Of a DNA stretch of 64,000 nucleotides, positions 56,305-64,000 are shown one piece after another. Numbering within the stretch: position 1 is the stretch's first letter; each line of letters begins with the position of its first letter. The notes below the pieces were generated by a model. The model had not been told where the DNA came from, did no database searches, and was given only the letters and a program-made list of their open reading frames with translations. Origin of the DNA: Argopecten irradians (lineage: Eukaryota > Mollusca > Bivalvia > Pectinida > Pectinidae). The DNA lies in contig NC_091142.1 in the NCBI RefSeq assembly GCF_041381155.1, positions 6,079,778-6,143,777 on the forward strand, read 5' to 3'. The translations under genes were made by a program, and so were the position numbers.

Positions 56305-58895
56305 CTGAAACAAAGCAATAAATATTGAATTACTTCAAAATTTGGTTAATATATTGAATTGTAGATAACGTGGGGGGGGGGGGGGTGAAGGACAACGACA
56401 ATTTTTTGAAAAAAATAGAAAGAGAACAATGGAAAATAACAATTCTATAAACAGATTTGGAAAACTGAGAACGCCAAATGAAAATATGGATTCCAACATA
56501 ACAGACTATTGAACGCGAGGTCAAAATGAGAAAACAACTATTTTAATACCATATTTATCATAAAAGGTGATAATTATTTCGTCGTAAACACCTAGCTCAT
56601 TTTGTTACAGCAGCATTAGATATTTGATTCTAAAGCATTCTGATAAAAAATTCACAGGTTTAGTTTTAGTATATGGTTTTATGAAAATATTTCTGAAAGA
56701 TGGTAGGTTTTAGTTTTGGAAACGAAGGATTACAAATTTGCTGTGGATAACTGTTGCTGCTTATGTAAACATGATACATGATGGATCTGCTAGTTATGCA
56801 GTTTGGTAATGTATAGTTTCAGCAGCTAGGTTTAGTTGATGAAGATGAAGCCGTAACGCCGGATATCAATGGTTGATTGTAGCGTAGCGTATGCAATCAA
56901 CCGTGGATGTCCGATTAGGAGTGTTGCTATACATCAACTTTCTATGAAATTCCCATAAATTGTAAGTTGAATATTGGATAATTCCTGAAGGATTTAAGTG
57001 AAAATTCACAACCATGTAAGTAATTTTGTTTGCTTGCTTGTCTGTTTGTTGTTTTTGTTTTGGTTTGTGTGAAATATGGTTTTTGTATAGTTAAATATTC
57101 CAGGATAATTCCTGAAGGATTTAAGTTAAAATTCACACAAATGTTAGTTGTTTTGTTTGCTTACTTGTCTGTTTGTTGTTTTGTCATTTTTTTATTCACG
57201 AATTTTCAAAATTTCAAAAGGTTAGTGGTCATTTTAATCATACTCATAACTCACACCATTAAAACAAAATGTTGGAACACGAGTTTTTTTGTTTTTTTTT
57301 ATTTATTTAATCATACTCAGTATAAACATCATTTTAAATAACAAAATAGTTTTCAAGATTGGAGCACATGTATTTCAACCGGATACTAGCATTACATAAT
57401 ACTATCAGTTGATTGAATTATCTCCCTTGGACAGATAATTATTTTAGGAGATATACATTTCGAACCCTTCTTCCTATCCTTACCAACCCTAGGTCGATTC
57501 CCTATCTTTATCAGGTGGTTTATTTGTGGCAATTACTCATAAGTCTGAGGATAATAAACGTATCCATGAAAACATTATTTTAGAATAATGCTATTCATTC
57601 GCCATGAATGTGGATTTGCATTTAATTGTTTTGAAATATTGAACAAAATGTTGTTTTTTTTTTGTTTTTTTTTTTTTTTGTTCTTTCTGTTATCAAAGAG
57701 TTTTAGCTTTGAATTATATTGCTAATATAAATAAACAGAGGTTAGGAAATGAAAAACAAGCTGAACTGAGTTCATAACGTTCATGCTCGATAAAATCTCA
57801 TGTTTCCCTACTTAAAATATGTGAACTTGAAATGACCTAATCTACACATGCACAGCAAGTAGAAGTGTGACCTAACATGTAAACAAAGCCTGTAAAATCG
57901 TAATAATGATTCTACAACCTGTCAAACAATGCTGATGAAGACAATAATTATCTTATCTCATTATTATTTGTGGTCAAACTAATTCGGATCTCGACGAAGC
58001 TAATCAAAAGGCCATGTTTTGTATTGATTAAGTTAATTAACAGGTGTGCTGACATGTACCTATTGTTTCATAATCAATGTATATGTGCACATTATTTCCC
58101 AGATTTTAGGTAATACTGTGGTCATCAAATAAAATGAAGACGCGACATATAGAAATAATGAACTCATAATGTAGCTTAACGAACTCGAGAAGCTTTCCTA
58201 TCGTCACATAATATCAGGGATATATCTAAGATCACCTTTTGAAAATAACGGAGGCGAGCACGCGCAACTATATTTAGACAAACACATCCTACTAGAGCCA
58301 CTGTACAATCTGATTAATAACAAGGTGATTTTATAGATGTCACGAATTGTTTTCATTCAACCTTGAGTTAGTAGTATTTTACATATTATGTGTGTGTTTG
58401 TTTCCAAGATCAATAAGAATATTTTTAGTGGATATATCATGGCAGGAATGTATACTGTATCAATTTCATTCACTATCATATAGGTATCGGTCAACAAATT
58501 GTATATCTTATTTACCAATTTTATTTGTTTGCTTTCCATTTGTTTAATAAGAATAATAGACAACTGTTTAAAGTGTCATATATATCGTAGTATACATTGT
58601 ATATCATACAACAACAAAATGTTAAGTTAGTATGTCGTATAAGTATGCTAATACAAAATATATGTTATATGAATAGCGTACATCCCATAATTATTTATAG
58701 TTGATAAAAAATAAATAACTTATATGAAAAGATTTCCATAAACGTTAAAAGAAATACATCTCTCACAATTTCAATAACATACATGTTGCTCAATTCTTTA
58801 TCGAACGAATCATAACAGACAAGTTACTATACTCTACTTATGTGTTATAATAACAAATACATAAATAAACAAATAAGAATAAAATAAACACGTAC
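56305..58895 (-). other. Probable 5' UTR intron of the PLDLS gene
   Basis: The donor CAGGTACGTG (minus, GT at 58895-58894) and the acceptor TTTGTTTCAG (AG at 56306-56305) bracket 2.6 kb of AT-rich DNA. Inside lie a 14-base G run (about 56372-56385), a tandem duplication at 56945-57185 and poly-T tracts near 57650-57680. No other gene was seen. Confidence 0.5.
56945..57185. repeat. Tandem duplication of about 125 bases
   Basis: GGATAATTCCTGAAGGATTT begins at 56978 and again at 57103. Both are followed by AAAATTCACA and a TTTGCTT.CTTGTCTGTTTG stretch. Confidence 0.8.
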
Positions 58896-59200
58896 CTGAA
58901 TTGTAAAATGGTTGTTGGAGGGTCGCGACTCAACAACTGAGCGTCTGACGTATTTTTCAAAACCACCTATAAGAGTATAAAACAGTCTTTTAATAATATA
59001 TAACTATTACAATGCCTATAACATAAGAAATATACAATCTTTAAACTTTTCACCCCGACAGGCCCAGTCGGTGTGGAGCATGCGCAGAGGCCGCCCATTG
59101 ATTGGCTAGGTGAATGTTCGGAGCAGTTCTGAGGCAACGGTATGGCCATTGTCCTGAGGTGACCTGGCGGAGACCCTGTGTTATATACAGCCAGACCTAG
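58896..59200 (-). promoter_or_regulatory. Promoter and noncoding exon of the PLDLS gene
   Basis: On the minus strand a noncoding exon (58966-58896) is bounded by TACTCTTATAG and CAGGTACG. Upstream is a GC-richer block with a CCAAT box (TAGCCAATCAATGGGCGG), a GC box and CTGCGCATGC, an NRF1-like site (about 59065-59110). A TATATAA element lies at 59187-59181. Which of these sets the start site is unclear. Confidence 0.4.
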
Positions 59201-59383
59201 CCACATTGTAATCAGGAGTGTATTTATTTATATTTATATATATATATATACATTCCACTGGGCAGCGGAGGACAATGCCGCTGACCACCAAACCTTTATA
59301 AGCCCCATTTATCCCCGGCTTGACCGAAGGCCGGCGAGGGAAGATTTTTTGTTTGGAGGTTATTAATTACGTGAATTATTTAG

Positions 59384-59391
59384 TGACGTCA
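59384..59391. promoter_or_regulatory. CRE palindrome TGACGTCA upstream of the PLDLS gene
   Basis: A perfect cAMP-response-element octamer about 200 bases upstream of the candidate TATA element. A second copy lies at 60457-60464. CREB/ATF control is inferred from the motif only; TGACGTCA also occurs in repeats elsewhere in the window. Confidence 0.3.
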
Positions 59392-59399
59392 TCTGGCCT

Positions 59400-61523
59400 G
59401 ACGATTTACAGCAGATTTTAAGTATGGACCAGTCAGCGGCTAGTCAGCTGACTCGAGGGTTCACCTGCTTGACGATTTAATTTATTAAAACATTATTATC
59501 ACATTTCGGTCATGATTGGATCTTATTATCCTTTGTTTATTGATTTTTCTCCATTGTTCTATAAGCTCAGTCAGGGTATTCAGGTTTTTTTACATTGTTG
59601 AGTTAATATAATATCATTGTTTATATTTATTAAATTATTTGAACATCATTTTTTATTTTTATTTACATTGTAGACCATCCGAGTGAAATTGTACACACTA
59701 GTTAATTTGATAAAAATCTACGGTTATGACAATATCATGATATACTGTAATCTGTGATCAATTTGTTATCGATTTCTTGTCAATTTGCTTTTGTTGTTCA
59801 ATTTACACTGCGCAGTACTGTATTATGTTCTATATATAATTAATAATCCGAACTTTATCCGCAGTACTAGTCTGACCGACAATCTGGTAATGTACAATAT
59901 TAATAATATGTGATCTGTTACTCAGCAGATCCAAATTGTTTCATTGTAAGTTTACAGCGTTCTGTACCAATTCGTATTTTATATAATAAAAAAATCGATT
60001 TAATTTATGATAGCATTCATTTTTACATTGTTACAATTCTTAGCAGGCATTTGTCTCAGTATATCAATGGTAACTACTGCTGTGTTAGTGATATCCAAAA
60101 ATGCTAGACTTGTACCCATATACAACTTATACTGTGAATTAAAATATATTTTAAAGGATTTAGGGTTAAGACAAAAACAATGAATTTACGTTCCAAAGAA
60201 AATAAAATTGATCACAACAAACCATTCAAAACTCACAAGACATAACAAAATCATATATTACAAATAATTGATAATCACCAGTAACTACCAGAGGTCCTGT
60301 GAAATAACGATTGGTTGATTGAGTGATTGATTGCTAATCAAACGATTGATATACATGTATTGCTATAACATATGAGATCTTATGTTGACTGGAGTTGAGG
60401 GCAACAGATGTTTGTTAGACTCGAAGACTCAAAGACTGTTTTGTTATACCCCATAGTGACGTCACTCCGGTCCAACAGAACATTTTAGCAGTCGATTTTA
60501 ACAGTTCTTTGGACCGCTCGACGGAACAGTTCATTTATTGACATTTTTTGCCAATAGAGTTTATATAGAAACTATTTTATAGGAGTATAACAATATATTA
60601 TAATTTTTCAGGAGAGTTAGTATAATTAGTCTTGTACAATGATAATGAATAACAATTATGATTTTACTCTAGAGCGATAATGATAGACATTAATACTTGA
60701 TGACAACAAGCTGATAAGCAAGATATTTGATACATTATTAGTATCAACATGTGAAGATCAAGGCACATGTCACAAAAGGCTGATATCAATTTCTCCTGGT
60801 TGGTATTCCAGTCAGTTTAGTAATTTTCTGTGTGAGGTAAGTTATATTATATAAACACATTTCTGGATAGTGAAATTGTAATTATCCCAGCTAAGTTTAA
60901 CTTGATGTTATCTATGATACCCCATAATGATATATCACGCTGGTTTGAGCTGATAAGTATAACGTTCTATAACTAGTGTTGTTTAATGTAGGTTTACACG
61001 GCGGAGGAAAATCACTGTATTCGAACTCGCGATCCAGAGCAGTTCTTTTCTCAAAAACACGGTAATCAACGACTGAAAAAATGACCAAGATATCAATTTG
61101 TTTTACTAATCAAAAATAACAGTTTACAAAGCTTGTTTACTTAAAAATGGCTACCACGATGTGAAATTTTCCAATAAGGTACAAATCATTTTATTTATCT
61201 TTAAAATTCGATCGTTCATACATATAGAGATTATACAAATTAGAGCATTTAGTTGACCCTTGACTTTTAGCAGTTTCAGAAGTAAAATAACCATTTTTTT
61301 AAAGAAATCTGCATTGTAGAGGACCCATACTCTCTAGGGTCTACTGGATGCCCTGCAAATCATTATTTCATAACGTTCCAGTCATCCCGTCAGCTTATGT
61401 CTATTAAACTATTATACGCTATTAATAATAAATAATATGATTGATATTATTGTGTTGCTCCTTGTGGTATGGTGCGGTATTGGAGTAATATACACTACAT
61501 AACATCATTAGTACTATAATCAT

Positions 61524-61554
<31 letters not shown>

Positions 61555-62330
61555 TAAATCTATTTATTTTTTGTCATTTTTGAAGATTCTAGTAATCTGA
61601 CACGCTGGTTTTAAACATTTATACCTCAAACACCAGTTAGTTTTTCTTTGTGGTTTGAGCAGCGTTGGCGGTAGAACAGGTATATTTACTCTGTATGGAG
61701 AAAGGTGTGGTGTACTAACAGGCAATGTTTACCTGGACTAAAATTCGGTCATTACATATGATAACTATATGTTTCACTTCACAAAATTAGGGTTCAACAT
61801 TTAGTTCATAACTTAATTTCCAACATGTACCTTTGTTCTTTTAAAAATAGAGAGAAAAAACTACGTGAACGGGATATCACCTTTGAAAACATAAATATTT
61901 ACACGAGATTTAACATGTATATTGAATTATGTCATGAGTCCTGGTAAGGCCTGTTCAGTACACCTTCCCTATATAAACTACAGACTCCTGAGGTGAGGTC
62001 TTTGCCCGGTGAGCTGTGGGCGGTGAACTCGGTCTGACCGTTTGAACCTTGTGTGTGTACACACTATGTGTGCTTATATCTATTGATTTGGCTTCGTCAG
62101 CTTCAGTCGCTACTCCATGTATATAAAGAAAACGATCATTGCGGAAACGCCAACAGTCTAAACAAAATAAATCTACGTCACTATCCATCACACTATGGAC
62201 CCAAAATAAATTGAACCTACCACTATAAATTAGGTGTAGCACTTGATTAGATATTTTACGGAACCTATTAATGCGATAAAGACATCGTGTAATCGGGGCC
62301 AATGAGGGTGTATATGGTATACGGTATTGC
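59400..62330. other. AT-rich intergenic DNA
   Basis: No gene is supported. An (ATTT)n microsatellite lies at 61519-61560. A SINE-like B-box fragment (minus, GCGAGTTCGAATAC) is near 61020. A possible old direct repeat (ATACCCCATA.TGA) occurs at 60447 and 60909. Confidence 0.45.
61519..61560. repeat. (ATTT)n microsatellite
   Basis: About eight TTTA units in a row, then degenerate units. Confidence 0.9.
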
Positions 62331-62334
62331 CCTA

Positions 62335-62812
62335 GGGGGAAGGGAGGTCAACGATGGGAGAGAAAACATGAGATGGGGATCAACGAGGGAGGAAGGGAAA
62401 TGAGAGATAGAAGGGTAGGGTCAAAGGGGAAAATAGCAATGAGGAGAGAAGACAATGAGGAAGGAAAGGGGCAATAAGAGGAGATGGGCAATGAGGGGGG
62501 GAGAAGGTAATGAAGGGAGAGTGAGACAATGAGGTGAGAAAAAAAATGAGGGGGGCAATAGGGAGAGGGCAATCACAGGAGGGGGAATGACTAGGAGGGA
62601 CAATGAGAGAACGGGTGATAAATGGGAGGGGCAATGCGAGGAGAGTGAACAAAATAGAGGATATGGGTAATAAGGGGGGGGAGGAAAATTAAGAGAAGGG
62701 GCAATGAGGAGAGACAAAAATAAGGGAGGGAGTGATGAGGAGAGAGTGGGTCCATTAAAGTAGGAGGCAATGAGAGGAGAGGGGCTAATAAGGGGAATGG
62801 GCAATATTGTTT
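62335..62812. repeat. Homopurine minisatellite-like tract
   Basis: Almost 480 bases of G/A on the plus strand, with a loose unit around GGGGCAATGAGGAGAG recurring every 15-30 bases. The minus-strand open frames rich in Ser, Pro and Leu are by-products of this composition and not genes. Confidence 0.85.
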
Positions 62813-62819
62813 CCTGATA

Positions 62820-63555
62820 TTTTACAGAATGTTACACTCTTCCTATCAAGAGTGATTAAGACATTACGGAATGGGGGTAATGAGAGGTGGGGCAGTTTTT
62901 TTACTGGCGACTGCCATGTTTCAATACTAAACTACAACCAGTAACTACATGCACTGTAGATAAAGTCCAATTCATTAAAAGGGAGTAAAATAACATTTTT
63001 ATCTAGATTAAATATATATATTTTGATTTGTTCTTCACATCTTGATAACTAAGATCATTTCTGTATCTGATGGATTATGTTTGTCAGTTTGCCGACATTT
63101 CCAGAGTAAAAATATCGACCCACATCGTCTTCGAGCCAAGTATCCCAATAGGTTTTGTTTTCATACCATAGTTACGCTGATAGAGAAGATTTGTAATAGA
63201 ATGTCTGGAATTTAACTTCTCTATAAAAAGCAATGATCACTGAACTACAGTGATAACACAAGTTTATGTTCCGGCCAAATCTAGTGATATTTAATTCATA
63301 TTTTACAGATAACTGCGTTATACACTTAAAAGTACCTTGCATGTGAAAATGAATTTTTGTCCTTACAATGAAATGTTCAAAATTCAAAGGACACTGTTTG
63401 ATAAATTATCACATTTACATAACCATACATCCCTATTTTTGTTCGATGTGATAATTATATGTAGATACCGTTAGATAACACTAATGTTATTTTATATAAA
63501 CAGCTGCCTAATGCGGTGAAAGTGATAATAGTGGTCGAGTAAATGTGAAATAGAA
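62820..63555. other. AT-rich intergenic DNA
   Basis: Nothing was recognised. Confidence 0.5.
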
Positions 63556-63560
63556 CCATT

Positions 63561-63676
63561 TAGTATCTCGATTATTTTAACACTTAGTATCTCGATAAAT
63601 TTAACACTTAGTATCTCAACAATTTTAACACCATGTATCACGATCATTTAAACACTTTGTACTTCGATCATTTAAA
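63561..63676. repeat. 24-bp minisatellite, nearly five units
   Basis: TAGTATCTCGATTATTTTAA and its variants recur every 24 bases from 63561. The last unit merges into the left end of the MITE at 63672. Confidence 0.85.
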
Positions 63677-63973
63677 AGTAGAGCCACCTTTGAACGGTAT
63701 GAAAGCTTTCTGTTAAGTTACTTATTTTACACTATTACCAATATTGAAGATGGAACTTCTTATTTTATGTAGAATAAAGATAAACAAAAAAAACCAAACA
63801 TGGCACTATGGCCAATATTGAATAAGATAATGATTGGCCAGAAAACAAAACAAGACAAATTATTAATATTTATATATATTTCTGGATTAATTAGTCATTA
63901 TATACGCGAGTAAACATAATTACTGTCCAAACGATAATTACTGTTATGCTCTGTCGGCGATGGAGCATCTTTA
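63672..63973 (+). mobile_element. MITE (family A), copy 4
   Basis: The right terminus CTCTGTCGGCGATGGAGCAT is well preserved. The left end (TTAAAAGTAGAGCCACCTTT) is diverged and the interior is shortened. Confidence 0.75.
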
Positions 63974-64000
63974 TTTCCATGCAAAAGAAAATATTGTTTT

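Noticed and set aside
61955-62302. Minus-strand frame of 115 codons
   Set aside because: Somewhat protein-like but with no motif, splice signals or homologue I can name; not enough to call a gene.
62348-62804. Three overlapping Ser/Pro/Leu-rich minus-strand frames
   Set aside because: By-products of the homopurine tract, which lacks stop codons on the pyrimidine strand.
1-64000. CRISPR array, operon or other prokaryotic system
   Set aside because: The window is plainly eukaryotic; all short direct repeats found are minisatellites or transposon-derived.

Overview
The window looks like AT-rich nuclear DNA of a bivalve mollusc, probably a pteriomorph such as a scallop or oyster relative. This is inferred from mollusc-type Gq (r-) opsins, a big-defensin-like secreted peptide gene, and repeat types known from bivalves: tRNA-derived SINEs, short TTAA-ended and palindromic MITEs, and fold-back elements. 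The species cannot be fixed from the sequence alone. Gene density is low and most of the 64 kb is intergenic or repeat DNA.

Layout. A single-exon r-opsin (opsin 1, +) lies at 2.5-3.9 kb. About 24 kb of AT-rich DNA with SINEs, MITEs and minisatellites follows. Two more single-exon r-opsins stand head to head: opsin 2 (-, 28.1-29.6 kb) and opsin 3 (+, 31.3-32.8 kb). Their candidate TATA boxes are only about 270 bp apart and face outward, with a GGATTA-type (Otx-like) homeodomain site between them. From 34 to 40 kb comes a dense patch of nested repeats: a SINE inside a MITE, a tandem array made from a SINE head, and a LINE 3' end with a fold-back. At 41.3-44.0 kb a four-exon gene (+) can be assembled from splice signals. 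It encodes a predicted 191-residue secreted protein with an Ala/Gly-rich hydrophobic domain followed by two six-cysteine, defensin-like modules. The 44-51 kb region holds MITEs, a decayed PIF1-type helicase fragment (Helitron-like) and several palindromes. An orphan coding exon (+) lies at 51.8-52.0 kb. At 55.1-56.3 kb (-) is a single-exon coding region for an unrecognised nuclear-looking protein that begins with a perfect CtBP-binding PLDLS motif; its likely noncoding first exons and promoter are near 59 kb. The rest is intergenic sequence with a homopurine tract, microsatellites and another MITE.

How the genes relate. The three opsins are close paralogues with uninterrupted coding regions, which suggests an ancestral retrocopy followed by local duplication. 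They share a conserved C-tail motif but differ at functional sites: DRC in opsin 1, a TM2 lysine and HPR in opsin 2, and a PDZ-type C terminus in opsin 3. The defensin-like gene and the PLDLS gene show no obvious functional link to the opsins.
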